From NCBI RefSeq assembly GCF_963678635.1, contig NC_087067.1, positions 44,641,129 to 44,705,128 on the forward strand: a stretch of 64,000 bases of DNA, read 5' to 3'. The DNA comes from Symsagittifera roscoffensis (taxonomy: Eukaryota > Xenacoelomorpha > Acoela > Convolutidae). The notes under the pieces were generated by a model. The model searched no databases, was not told the origin of the DNA, and was given only the letters and a program-made list of their open reading frames with translations. Position numbers and translations under genes: made by a program. Position 1 is the stretch's first letter. The number at the start of each line of letters is the position of its first letter. This document shows, piece after piece, positions 43,959 to 55,736 of the stretch.

Positions 43959-45582
43959 AATTCATGATTTCAAACCCGATGGATCGCATGATAATTTGGT
44001 GCTAACGTTTGCTCAGTAATTGTGAAGTATTAAGGTTTCAACTACTTCACGAAGTGAAGGGAAGAAAATGTGGCGCAGGGTGTGTTCTTCTCTTCTAGAG
44101 TTTCACTTTTTGTTTTTGAAGAAAGCTTACAGGGCAAGCGTAACGTCATTTTATAGCCCCTCAGCATTTAACTTGGATTCCAAAAAAAAATCAATACTTA
44201 ACTTTCTGAGCATCGAGGAAAATTTGTTTTTTTTTTCAATTTTTTAAATCAATTTTTACGAAATTTGGTGACACTGACATCTCATTTTTAATGACCTAGT
44301 AATTTAACTAAACTGTTATTTCTTATTTATCTTATTTATAATTGCCTTCCGTCTGTAGTTTTTTTAACCAAAATTAGTTAGCTCATTACGAAACCAAACC
44401 GTGTAGTTTGTGCATTGTAAGCGAATTCCGCAACTTGGCCTCTCTTTGATCATTTTTTGATCTTGTGTTTCCTTTGATCTTGCCGAGAATTTTTTAACAG
44501 GTTAAAAATTTTTCTCTGGATTCCAAAGATTTACACATATAAATCAAAAAGTGCGCCTATCCATTGCACATTTTTGGCTATAAATAGAATAGGAAGCTTA
44601 GAAAAAAATTTCCAACCCTTATTTCAAACAGACGAGGGTGAAGGGGGTGAGCAGATTGTCTTACAAACACATATTTTTATTATTTTTAAATTGACAAGAA
44701 TCTATTTATTTACATTTTCGAGCATAACACCTCAAAAAACTCTCTCCTTACTTAAAATTCATGAAAACATTCACATCTCAGAGTACAGAACACTTTGACG
44801 GTACAATAAATTTTCAGTGTGAACTCTGATCCTTAGAAAGCTCATAAAAGTGACGCAATCATGTGTCTTATTTAACCGTATGTCTCGTTTTTAAAGGAGT
44901 TGACCAGGATTATTTATATAACCAAGTTATGCATTTTAATGAGTTAAATAAGCTGTAATAGAGGTAGGAATAGTCTTTTTTATGACCAAGAAGTAGCATA
45001 ATATTTTGAAATAACCAAATTATTCTATCCATATTTTTGCTAATTTCCGCCTATTTCGGGAAGTTTTTGATAGTGGACATCCATCACAGCTTGACAAGCA
45101 AGACTCGGACGTGAAATACCTTTCAGACAATCAATTTCTTTTTGAATTTCAATTTATTTGATTTATTGCGAACGTCATTTACTTTAGTTTTTCTCATATA
45201 AAAAAATTGCTATCGTTTATTCACATTAAACTTGTGCTCATATTCCAAAGTTTTTGTTAAAAAAGTGTTACGATCTTGTAATTTAAAAAAATGCTCTATC
45301 ATTTTATACACAGCAAATGCTTAAAGTTATAACGCGCAATTGCAGCAAAATGCAATCTTGCTCAGAAAAGTTAATCTTTAGCAAAATCAATATTATTAGA
45401 TTTACCCACTTGGTACTAAGTCGGTCTTAGTGAACTAAATTGAAAAATATGCTCTTTTCAGTCAAACCAACCTTTTATTTTACGCGCTGTTATATTTTTA
45501 CAATTATACTCAACACGCGAAAATTCTAATTCGTTTTTTATCGATAATTAGAAAAAAAAAACATTTCAAAGTTTTTTTTCAG

Positions 45583-45746
45583 CAATAAATCAAACGTATT
45601 ATTACAGTTTTTCCCAATTATTATTAACCGAAGTGCCAGATCACGAGATCAGTACCCAAAATAAGTATTCCGAAAGTCCGAATAACAAGGCAACAATAAC
45701 TGCAATTTCGTATTCAAGATATATAAACTTTTATTTCATGAGCTAA
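45583..45746 (+). CDS. Candidate terminal exon
   Basis: A strong acceptor, GTTTTTTTTCAG, ends at 45582. The phase-1 frame reads 53 codons to TAA at 45744-45746: INQTYYYSFSQLLLTEVPDH, EISTQNKYSESPNNKAT and ISYSRYINFYFMS. It contains an NQT glycosylation sequon. The phase matches the donors at 37910 and 41141. Unrecognised. Confidence 0.45.
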
Positions 45747-45907
45747 CAAAGAAGACTTCGAAAATGTTAGGGCTATAAAAAGTACGTTTTTTCAAGTACT
45801 CCGAACGATGTTTTCTAGTTTATAAAAAGAAATTGATACATAGAATGCTGTTCAGCTACCGCACTGCTACCGGCTATCATTGTCCAAAACATATCTTCCC
45901 AAGAAGG

Positions 45908-46495
45908 AGCGGATTCAAAAAAATCAAAGGGGCGACTACGCAAAGGGTTCTCTTTGGTATTATTTCACGACGTCAATGTTTGGCTTACCGCCCTTAGAAA
46001 ATTTTTAACGGGGCTTTCGGCGCCAAAATGTTCTTAATTAAATTTGAAAGGGAGGGCGCGCCAAAAAAAACGAGACTTTTTGCCAACAAAATTTGTTTTG
46101 GAAATTTGTTCCCCCCCCCCTCAGGGATGCGACCCCCTGCCGACCCAAAGGGTCCCCCCTTTGATACTTTTTCAGAAATCCATTTTTGGCCGACCGACCC
46201 TAAAATTTTTCTAAAGGCGCCTTTGGCGCCAACATATACTAACTTTGAGGGGGAGCGCGCGCCAAAAAAAAAACGCGAAAAAAATGCAAAATTTTTCAAA
46301 AAGTGCCCAAAAACGGCTTTTTTTACTGTTTTTAAAAAATTTGCATGCGGCGCAGAAAATTTTGCCAAAATGGGGGCAAAACAGTGCTTTGGGAGAGCTC
46401 GAAAAATCAATTTGGTCGACCTAAAAAGTTTTTTTGAAAATCCGCCCCCCCCCCCCCCCCCCCCCTCGAGAAAATCCTAGATCCGCCCCCTGATT
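45908..46495 (+). mobile_element. hAT-like MITE family G, long copy
   Basis: It contains GGGATGCGACCCCCTGCCGA, CTAAAGGCGCCTTTGGCGCC, GGGGAGCGCGCGCC and TTTGGTCGACC, and ends ATCCTAGATCCGCCCCCTG. A run of more than 20 C precedes the end. Two ORFs of 138 and 150 codons on opposite strands here are by-products of the repeat's low-complexity composition. Confidence 0.65.
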
Positions 46496-46718
46496 GTATT
46501 CTTAACTGGCTTTCAATCTTTTCCCCATACGAACAAAAAAAAGAAAAAAAATTATTCTTATAAGTTTTCATTTTTGCAAAAAATAATAGTGGTCAGAAAT
46601 GTTTGAGCTACTTGATTTTTTTTCGTGTGAGCTTTTCCTTTCCTGTTTTTATTTTGGGGTCAAGTATCAAACATTTTGCAATAGAGTTATTAATTAATTA
46701 AGATCATTTTTCCACGGG

Positions 46719-46872
46719 GGAAAGGACCAACACAAGAGCTGTACAGCTCATCACGGCGAACCGCTGTTGTGCCCCTGTTTAAGAACTACATGCAATTTTT
46801 TTGGTTATTTTTCTGGGCTGGGTAATGTTGCTTCACCCTCAAGCAACGAGCACTGTACTCAAGCAACGAGTT
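46719..46872 (-). mobile_element. SINE copy, reverse
   Basis: The reverse complement matches 10650-10800: CTCGTTGCTTGAGGGTGAAG, CAGCCCAGAAAAATAACC, CACAACAGCGGTTCGCCG and CCTTTCCCCCGTGG. The head is replaced by a second CTCGTTGCTTGAG. Confidence 0.7.
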
Positions 46873-47816
46873 CAAAAAATATTTCAGAAAAACTCGTAAG
46901 AACATGCTGCTGTAATTAGGTTAACAAAAATGGTACTTTTGAGGAATTGCTGCAACTGATATAGTTTAATCCTATTTTCTCCAGAGACTTAGTTATATAT
47001 TTGATATTCAATTTAAAGATGTAAAATGAGCTTTATAATGCAACCTTAAACCATGCCTATTACCAGAGTTATGTCAAAAAGCACATCAGAGGCTTGGCTC
47101 CACTTTCTTAGATTGGCATAAAAGGTTTTGTCCATTTTGAAAGTCGCCCTGTTTTGCCAAATCTGGAACAGGTATTGTGTTGCTTCTGTAACAAAACGCT
47201 GATTAATCTAGTTGATTCAAGCTAATACAGTATAACACCAGACTAAGAGGATAGTATCAACCAAAGCTCTATATATTCATTTCATAAATTTTTGTCCAGT
47301 AGGGACGATTATTCAATGTTGTTTACTTGTTTATTTTGCTGATATTGCTTGCCTTGTTTCAATGAAAAAAAGGGGAGTGGACACTCGGATGAAATTCAGT
47401 TATCATTTTTAATTTTTTTTTAATTGCATTAGATCATTATGTATTTTTTCGTAAAGAATAAACTCATCTGTGCAGAAAATTTGACAATAGCAGCTAATAA
47501 AAACTAACAATCAAAAAATATTTGGATGCTTCAAATTTTTTTTTCAGCCCGCATTTGAGTGAAGGATATCTCCGCCTACATGCACAGAACTAGCAGCAAA
47601 TTTTCTCCACTCAAAACTACAAAAGAAACTTCATTAGCATTACCATGAGAAGATTAACCGACTTTCTTTTTCAGTTTCAAAATCATTGACTACAAAATTA
47701 AGCTTGACTAATATATTAAGATTGGCTAACATATTCACAATAACAGATTTTTTTTTGCTAATCATGCCGAAAAGCAAACACGCATTATAACTGTGTACTC
47801 CGGGCTTACTGATTAG

Positions 47817-48020
47817 GCATATGTGCCGTTTAGCATTTGCAATGGCATTAAATGTTTGGTACTAAAAGCTTCAGAACACTCCAATCAATCAGATCCTAAA
47901 AATTGCGCACTACCGACCGACAATTTTATTCAGAAACAAAGTCAGCGCCAAAATTGCAATCTTGCATCAATGTTATTCTATTGGATTACAAATAAAATTG
48001 TTCATTTTTCAATTGAAAAG
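47817..48020 (+). CDS. Candidate Cys-containing internal exon
   Basis: It begins after an in-frame TAG that doubles as acceptor (CTGATTAG). Phase 0 to phase 0 over 68 codons to the donor GAAAAG|GTACTA. It reads ICNGIKCLVLKASEHSNQSD, NCALPTDNFIQKQSQRQNCN and LASMLFYWITNKIVHFSIEK, with four cysteines and an N-x-S sequon. If the donor is unused the frame stops at 48036-48038. Unrecognised. Confidence 0.35.
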
Positions 48021-48827
48021 GTACTAGAGATTATATAAAACGATCTTCAATGCTATTGTGAAAGAAGCACCTTCTGGACTAAAATAGCTTAATATTTTTT
48101 TGCCGAAATCGGTTAGAAATGAGGAAAAATGATTTCAAAAATGTATATAATAAGCAATAAATTATTGATTGCTTTTGATCATCTTCACACGAATTGTCTA
48201 TGAACTTTAACCAATCCATGTGATGAAAATCTATTATCATCGTTCAAGATCATTCTTTTTATGCCAAGTTGAGCGGCATTGTTTGCTGAAAATATTATAA
48301 AAGAACAATTAATCACCAATGATGCGTATAAATTTTGTCAATTTAAGCTATTTCTTCCTTTTATTGCACGTAACGCCCTGTTTGGGAAAAAACGCAAAAA
48401 AATCGGTGTTTTTACAGATGGCAGATTTTTTTGTGGCGGATCTGTGGAATTATTAAATATTTTTTTGTTTTGTCACATTTTCGGAGAGTAGTTTTATTAT
48501 GATTTGCAAAAGAGACAATGCCCTTTTTAGTTTAATATTTATTATTCCACGCCCCCTGCTGAAATAAAGATACCTGTCTAGCAATTACACGCCATTGTAG
48601 TCTTGTTCACCCTGTAATATATTTTAATATACTCTCAGTGGCTTGTATTACAAGTTTAAACTAACACTGCATTATACTTACTGAAAGGGTTGGTTGTCAT
48701 TTTTTCGGTACTTGGACCTGATATCTATTTCTTAAACCCAATTTTACCATGGTCAAAGGACGTGAAATTTTACGCCCGGGGTCGGGTTGAAATAATTCTA
48801 AAGTATATTGTACATTATTCTTTACAG

Positions 48828-48925
48828 TACCAGTGCTAATCACAAAGTTCGACAGCATTGAGAGAAGGCCGAAGTCTAACTATGTCTTAAAATTAGGATA
48901 CCCAGAAATGGGTTTGAAGTTATAA
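48828..48925 (+). CDS. Candidate phase-1 exon
   Basis: The acceptor CATTATTCTTTACAG ends at 48827. The phase-1 frame reads PVLITKFDSIERRPKSNYV then LKLGYPEMGLKL to TAA at 48923-48925. A donor-like G|GTTTGA at 48912 would instead make an 84-base symmetric phase-1 exon. It lies 200 bases upstream of the immunoglobulin gene's first exon. It could be an alternative or terminal exon of an upstream transcript. Confidence 0.4.
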
Positions 48926-49130
48926 CTTATAACATCTCTCAGGAAAAATGATCGGATACGAGCCTTTTTTGAAGTGAAATAATTCAATTATTAGTATCCT
49001 TTTCCCATTTTTGACTTTAGAAAGTATTCCTTAATGATACACATTCTGTCATATTTTTACCTGATTTCATGAACTTACTTAAATATTTGGGATCAAAGAG
49101 TTAATTTAACCGCGAAACAAATATTTTTAA

Positions 49131-49251
49131 ATGTCTACCTCGTCCATTAACTTCACAGCTTTTCGTCGTCATCTTTATAAATTTACTCCAACTTTGACCC
49201 AATTTACCGCGGTTTTCTTTCTCGCATTCAATCTTCTATTTGGAGCAACAG
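49131..49251 (+). CDS. Ig-domain gene, exon 1 (signal/anchor)
   Basis: ATG at 49131 opens 40 codons plus one base. A 22-residue polar N-terminus with FRRHLYKF is followed by a hydrophobic stretch, FTAVFFLAFNLLFGAT, as in a long signal peptide or type II anchor. The donor ACAG|GTTTGA gives phase 1. The first Ig exon starts in phase 1 at 52728, so the join makes an Ala codon and continues into YTQEAEILMPTDIYAVK. Exon identity is inferred from phase, hydrophobicity and position; the 3.5-kb intron is unconfirmed. Confidence 0.6.
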
Positions 49252-50737
49252 GTTTGATACATTTTACGCTAATTTGAGTTTTTGATTGTATTAGTTTTTG
49301 CAACTGATAGCTAAAAATCAATATTCATATTATCGTTACGAAGTTCTGAAAAAAAACTTTATTATGCATTTTTTATACTGTTTTTGTATTGAAATTTTCC
49401 GTTTTCAAAAGTTTTCTTTCTTGTCAAGTTTATTGTCCGAAAATTGGACATATTTTTCATCACAGTTGTAGCATTTTTGTAATGTTATTTACGGCTAGAC
49501 AACAGGTAGCAATGACTAAGAAGACGACTTCTGCCGATAAAGCCTTTACTGAGATTAGGTCTTAAGCAGACCGGTTTTTTAGCGGAACGATCGTCAGCAG
49601 ACCTAAGCAATTCAGAAGTCAGAGAGTTAGCATCAAACGCGTCATTGACAAGTAGCAATATTTGCTCCGTTTCGCTATGCTGCGCTTATATTCGGCACAA
49701 GAGGAATATTTCAAGTGAATCAGTGTTCAACTTGTGTCTAGATTTTTGTCTACAAACGGTTAGCTATTTTACTTAATTAAGGAAGCTCAACCCCAAAGTA
49801 GGCGTCTTTATACGTCTGTCAATGAAATATGCGTCAGTTGCAATTCGTAGTTTTATCTACCAATGATGATATCTGAGATATAAAACACAATACTTGACTC
49901 GATGGGTTTGCAAGTTACAATTTATCTAGCCTCCATTTAACTCTGACGTCAGCTGCACAAAATTTGAAAAATAGTCATGAAAGGGTTAAATTACTGAAAA
50001 TTATGCCAGAAAAGAGTTTGGCATCTTTCTATAAAAAAAGCATAAAGTATTGAAAATATCTAAGAATCAATAGTAGACAGTTTAATTAAGAAGTAATTTG
50101 AAGTAGTTTTTGTAGTAATCGAAGTAAAATGTTGAAGTAGTTTTTGTGCCGCCAATTAGTGATGAAAATCTTAGTTTTTGTAAGAATATAAAATTTAAAT
50201 AAATCAATGACACTGACTTTTAGTTTTTTTTTGCTATAAAAACGTTGCTTCAGAGCACCGATTAGAAAAAAGTTTGAAAAAAACCGACATATCTTAACCC
50301 TATGTAAAAAAAATACGAAAAAAAAATTTAGATTCAAGTTAAAATAAACTGGGCCATATCGAGACATGGTTTAAACTTTTGCTGTCATTCATTTTTGAAT
50401 TTGGGAAAACTCTAATTCTGTCACCTCGTTAACCTATTTTTTAACACAGGCAGCTAAATTTTGTAAAGTTTGTGAAATATAGTTGAGTTATCCTCAAACT
50501 TTTTACGACATGAGCTTTTGTTTCTTTTGTACAAATTATGTATGTTTTCTGCATTATTTACACATTACAAAAGCCTTTTAGTTTGAGTAAATGCAGTTTT
50601 ATTTCTTGCAGATGAGGAAATATGCAAAAATTTGATGATTCGACCAAAAACGTATCTGAGGAGCCATAATTTTTTTTAAAATTCAAATGTAGATCTGTTT
50701 TCGTATGTGTATGCTTTAATAACTCTTTGTATAAACA

Positions 50738-50790
50738 CTGCTTGTATCACGGCGAAGACTCAGCTGTTTCGACTGCCCTTTAACTGGTCT
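50738..50790 (-). mobile_element. Helentron-like 3'-end fragment
   Basis: CACTGCTTGTATCACGGCGA and TTTCGACTGCCCTTTAAC match the 3' end of the elements at 27.7, 30.1 and 55.2 kb. The rest is absent. Confidence 0.45.
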
Positions 50791-51489
50791 CGAAAAACAT
50801 TTTGGCAAGTTTTAACATTTGTTTCTATTTCCTCCGTAACAACCGACAGTTACAATTAGCTGTTATCAAAATCATTTGAACAATTAGTTTACCTCAAATT
50901 AAAATGCAGTGATGTTAGGTGCGCGATCAATTTTTCGATGTTTTCATCAATTCTTGAAGTTCTACAAAAGTAGTCTAGAATGTGACCAGACTGGCGGTTT
51001 TCAAATTTCGATAAGTTTTTAAGAATGATCTCACCTAAAAAAAATCTATTTTAAATGAAAGAGTCAAAAATCATCAAAGGGATTAAAATAATGTTTCTTG
51101 GATCGCTAAAATTGGTCTGACTAAAAATACAACAAACAAAAATCAGAAACATAGTACAATTGTATTTATCATACTTTACAGAATTATTTAATAGTGAAAA
51201 ATTTTCAATTAGTGAGTGCTTTCGTGGCGAATGTTTGTATAGACACCAATCAAACTATGAGTTTCTCTAGAATACCTTAATAAAAACATGTGTCCGCTAG
51301 TTTTGAACAACAGTATTGGAATGTCGCTGATTAAAGTGTTAATCAAAGCTACTGGGATTTATTGGGTGTCTTCATGAGATCTCTCATTATGTTTTAGCTT
51401 TTTTTTTAGCTTAGAGTTGATTTCAGAGCACGTTTTTTTTCGATTAAAATCAAAATGCTTGGTGTGCTTGTCTTTGCTGAAGTCACTTT

Positions 51490-51881
51490 GACATCGTCGT
51501 GCTCTTAGTTTCGAAAAGCTTAAACTATTCAATCAGAAAGACACTAAATTGTTTCTTCACACAGAAACAGAAAGGCATGCTCAAGTCTTGGGCCATCTGA
51601 AAATTGATAAAGGTGGGTTGGCCACTGCTTTTTCTAGCAGTGAAAGAAAAAGAACAGCGAGTAATAAATGAAGATCTGAAGCATCTGTCGTGATACATTG
51701 GTTTCTTGAAAGAACAGCAAAAAATGTACTGTTTCCAAGTGGAGTTACTTGGAAACAGATCTGTATTCGCACCAGTTGATTTCGCGGGAAGAAAAGAAAC
51801 AAACAATACGTTAAATTAGGCAATTTATTCGATACTAGCCCTGAAAACAAAAATTTGTTCCGAACACCAAAATTGATTTAA
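51490..51881 (+). pseudogene. Decayed coding tract in the Ig gene's first intron
   Basis: One + frame reads SFEKLKLFNQKDTKLFLHT, AQVLGHLKIDKGGLATAFSS, VIHWFLERTAKNVLFPSG and KKRNKQYVKLGNLFDTSP through two in-frame TGA codons to TAA near 51880. No start or domain recognised. Two ORFs on the opposite strand (51525-51850) look poorer. Confidence 0.4.
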
Positions 51882-52019
51882 AAAAAAAACATTATAAAAA
51901 AGCCAGATGAGCTGGAGTGCTATTTGTTTTTGGAGGCATTGTAATTGTTGTCGCAGCTGCAATAAAATATTTCACAAAAAAATAAGTGCTAAAATAAAAC
52001 GATGCTAAAATAAAACACT

Positions 52020-52310
52020 GCAGGCAATTTTTTGAAGAAACATGCCAAAAAAGACGTTTTAGGCACTTTTGAAGACAATTTTGACCAAAAAATGGTGTTT
52101 TCTTTCGCGCGCTTCCACCTCAAAATTATTCCATATGTTGGCGCCGATCCGAGGGTGCCTTTAGAAAACTTTTAGGGTCAACCAGCCAAAATAGAGGTTT
52201 TAAAATAGTACCAACGGGGCGATCCTTGAGGTAGTCAGGGGGTGGAATCCCCGAGGGAAGTGAGCGTCTGCCCCCCCCCCCCACCCGCTTCTAATTTAAA
52301 TCTGCTACTG
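52020..52310 (-). mobile_element. hAT-like MITE family G, reverse copy
   Basis: The reverse complement shows the family landmarks (GCCCCGTTGGTACTATTTTA, CTAAAAGTTTTCTAAAGGC, GGCGCCAAC and GCGCGCGAAAG). A short further fragment at 52600-52700 (AAACCCCCCACCCCTCACGA) abuts the next exon. Confidence 0.5.
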
Positions 52311-52727
52311 CCTATTTCTCTCAGTCAAAAGGTTGCCGTTTGAGGCTAACAGTGGTTGTGCTAGGTGCTTTTGGATGCAGTTACATCACCTATTTCAAAA
52401 AAAAAACTGTACTTTGTTCTTCAGCCGTGGTCCTTTAGCTTTTCTGTAAACTGCGTTTAGACAATTATACACTGCAGTAGTGGATGGTGAAAGGTGGTAG
52501 AATTTTTTTCTTTGAGAGTTTGACCCCCTGACCGCCATTTTGTTCTTTTTTTTGGCTTCCGTTTTTAGTTTACAACTCTAAACGTTTTCTAAAGGCGTGC
52601 GTCCGATTGGAGATCAAAACCTTCCAAAAACTTCCTAAAAAGCTCGTATTTCTTTTTCGAAACCCCCCACCCCTCACGAAACTCCTAAATCCTCGCCTGG
52701 TGCACTGTGACTATGATACTGTTTCAG

Positions 52728-52954
52728 CCTACACTCAAGAGGCGGAGATCCTCATGCCGACAGACATCTACGCCGTCAAGGGGGTGGAACAGGACGCCAT
52801 CCTGGAGTGCCAGATATCTGGATTCACCCCACCTGGTGATGGAAGTGACACTTCGTCTGGGGACCAGTGGAGCATCACGTGGCACAAGGAGGGGGAGGAC
52901 TTCTCTCTTGTGACCAACTTCATCGGGCTCACTTATTCGGTCGATAAAAACAAG
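52728..52954 (+). CDS. Ig-domain gene, exon 2 (domain 1, first half)
   Basis: The acceptor TATGATACTGTTTCAG ends at 52727 and the donor AACAAG|GTACGC follows 52954. Two bases complete a phase-1 codon, then 75 codons end in phase 0. It carries the B-strand cysteine (DAILECQISG) and the C-strand tryptophan (WSITWHKEGEDF). It is GC-richer than its flanks. A long loop rich in Gly, Asp and Ser (PPGDGSDTSSGDQ) lies between Cys and Trp. It pairs with exon 3 to complete the domain. Confidence 0.85.
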
Positions 52955-53689
52955 GTACGCATTATTTAAAAAACTCAACTTATTTTGCTTGCTTTGATTT
53001 CGTTACTCACTTCTAATTCATTGGAAAACTAACTTGTAAAATATTTAGATAAAATCATTCGTTATTGAAAACATCGACTGAAAAGACTTTCAAAAAACAA
53101 AGAAATTTCAAGAAAAAAATTTAAAACCTAACAGAAAAAGAACCTGAAGCCTTTTCTGACCCTTTAATAATATTCAATACAGACTTTGAGTTTTCAACAG
53201 GTTTTCTCCCATGATTTTAGTTTCAATTCTTCCCGCTTTTTCCAGTTTAACATTGCTTCCAACTGCATCCTAATTTTACTCTCTCTGAAAATTGAACTAC
53301 TTTCAGTTGCCGCATTGCAATGAATTGCTTCTTTTTTTCTTCTTATTGCCTCTTTGAACTGACCTTCCAAGCTCTTTTATGTTACATTGAAGTTCACCTT
53401 TCACCTTTAATTTTCTAACCAGAACTTCAGAAATTTTTAGTTCGACCTATGTCAAATATTCAAAATAAGGTTCAAATCTTGTAGACGGATTTAAATTTGC
53501 CTTTTCTCATTAGAAGTTAAAACTGACATGTCAAAATTTGACCTTTGAACTTTTATGTTGTCATATAACCAAAGTTATACCTAGAGTTTTCAGTGTTACT
53601 TTCAGTGGACACATGACCTCCTGACTGATGATTTGTTGTGTTTCTGATCCAGCAAGTTTGCAAGTGGGATCTCAACCGACAGAATAGGA

Positions 53690-53842
53690 GAGAGTGGTGC
53701 TTCGACAGAGGAGACCCCCTCGTCCCCACTCTTACATCATTATCAACCCCTCCCCACGACAACAAAAAACACTGCACAGTACGATGAACAACCGCAACCC
53801 CCCCCCCCCCAGCCCCCAGCCCCCAGCCCCCACCTCGTGCCC
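53690..53842. repeat. C-rich tract with (CCCCAG) repeats
   Basis: A run of 14 C is followed by about four CCCCAG units, with further C-rich sequence upstream. The minus strand therefore reads GGGGGCTGGGGGCTGGGGG, a classic G-quadruplex-capable pattern, within intron 2 of the Ig gene. Confidence 0.7.
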
Positions 53843-54092
53843 AAGATTTATTATTCATTTTCTGATATTGCTTCTCTCAGGAGGGGCTGCCAATACAAAA
53901 CCATCTATAATTCAACTGAATAAAAAAATCTAATAACAAGTCAAAATCTATGATAGCAAGCCAAAAAATTTGCTGACCAAGCTCAGGTTGTTACAAAAGC
54001 TTCGAATTTCCGAGAAGTCAATTTAATGCGGTTGAATTACAAATGGATTACAACCTGTAGTAGTATTGACAAATGAATAACATTTATTGAAA

Positions 54093-54356
54093 GCAGGGGC
54101 GGATTTAACGGACCCCTTTTCTCTCAGCGATTCGAGCATCTCGGGATTTTGAGATACTTGATACTATTTTACTTCCATTTTGAATTGCTCAACGAACCAA
54201 AAACTTTTAAAGTCGCTTTAGTTGCTAATAAACAAAAAAATCTAGGAGGGAGCGCGCACCAAAAAAAAATGCATTTTTTTTGGTCAAAACCTTGCAAAAA
54301 GTGCCAAAAAATCCCCCTTTTTTAAATCCCCCATTAAAAACTTTAGATCGGCCCCT
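54093..54356 (+). mobile_element. hAT-like MITE family G, short copy
   Basis: It begins CAGGGGCGGATTTAACGG and ends TTTAGATCGGCCCCTG. The flanks ATTGAAAG and ATTTGAAA are a near-matching 8-bp pair, as expected for a hAT target duplication. Confidence 0.65.
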
Positions 54357-55227
54357 GATTTGAAAAATATACCCAAAATTTTCATCCCAGATGAAACTGA
54401 GAGACATTTATCATCATCGTAGCATCAAAATTAGACCAAATTTACATATGATCACATCATGATAGTCATATTTCTCACATCACGTATGAAATAATTTGTT
54501 GGAAATGTCTGGTAATGAGTGCTTAGGTTTTTAATTTCACAGGAAGACACAGAATTAGCGCAAAAAGCTTGAATTTGAGTTTCGTCCACAGTTTAAGAAA
54601 GTGAGATAGTTTTTGGTCTGACCTCTGAGAGTGGGTAGGAACTTGATCTTTGGTTAGATTTTTCTTCTTTTTGCTGTTTCGCGAGTACTATATCAAATTG
54701 AAACCCTTTCACTGGTGATGCAAGTGATAATAAAAATTTCTAAAAAATTTTCTCAGTTGTTTTCAAATTTTTTTAGAAATTTTTCATATAATGTATGAAT
54801 GAAACTGTTGTCAAATGTAACTAAACTGCTTGTTCGAACAATTTTTTTCAAATCTTATCACACCATACCAAAACGCAATGCAAATTGAAAAAGTTGAAAC
54901 AATCCACTGAAGGCGACAAATTGTCTTGATTGAAAACTCATTGCATGCGACACTCTGTCACAGTGAGCAAAAGCATCATTTCGTCGCCAGACAGTTTTTG
55001 ACCACAATTTGTTGCTACAGTTATTGATTTAGTTCCTTGAAACATTTCTGATCGAATGGTCGCCTGAAAAAATTAACACAGGTTGTTTCAAGATTAAAAA
55101 TTTAAGATACTAGTAAAATTCGAATAGCGCTAAAAACTCAAAAATCGCAACAGAGTTTTTATGAAAGCAGCCATTTGCCATGATTTCAGCCTAAAATCAA
55201 TGAAACAAGTCCAGTTTTTAAATTTAA

Positions 55228-55736
55228 ACAAGACTGCTCGGATCAGGGTGAAGCCTTAAATGTTCCGACTGCCTTTTAAGGTCTATGGAGCAGTAATAAT
55301 ATGAAAAAAATAAATGCAAGGAAAAAAAGCAGAATTTGAAATTTTTTTGATGAAATCATCCCCTCACACGCCATATAAAGTACAAAAGAATAAATTTCGC
55401 TCTTTTTAACAAATCATTTATGGTAAATAAGCTTCTTTCAACTAATTTGGAAAGATTTTTAAGACTCGATAAGACTCAGCTTACGCGTTAATATCGCGAA
55501 ATATATTACGCGTTAATTGATCTAAATGGCAATTTTTAAGCCCTCATAACTTTACAAAAAATGATCACAGATGAAATGTTTTTTTTTCAACTTTAATTTC
55601 AAGACAATAATATCTTTGGAATGATATAAAAAATTTCCGTCAAAAATGGCTAGTGAAAAAGTCGAAATTTGTCTGGAGAAAAAAAACCATCCCGAGCCCA
55701 AATATTCCGTTACTTTTGTTACGAGAGTCGGAACAA
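55228..55736 (-). mobile_element. Helentron-like non-autonomous element, copy 4
   Basis: It starts ACAAGACTGCTCGGATCAGG and ends ACGAGAGTCGGAACA, with the same internal order as copies 1-3, but its terminal hairpins are partly decayed. It lies within intron 2 of the Ig gene. Confidence 0.75.

Noticed and set aside
45994-46480. Overlapping ORFs of 138 and 150 codons
   Set aside because: They lie inside the hAT-like MITE and come from its poly-C, poly-A and GC-palindromic content.
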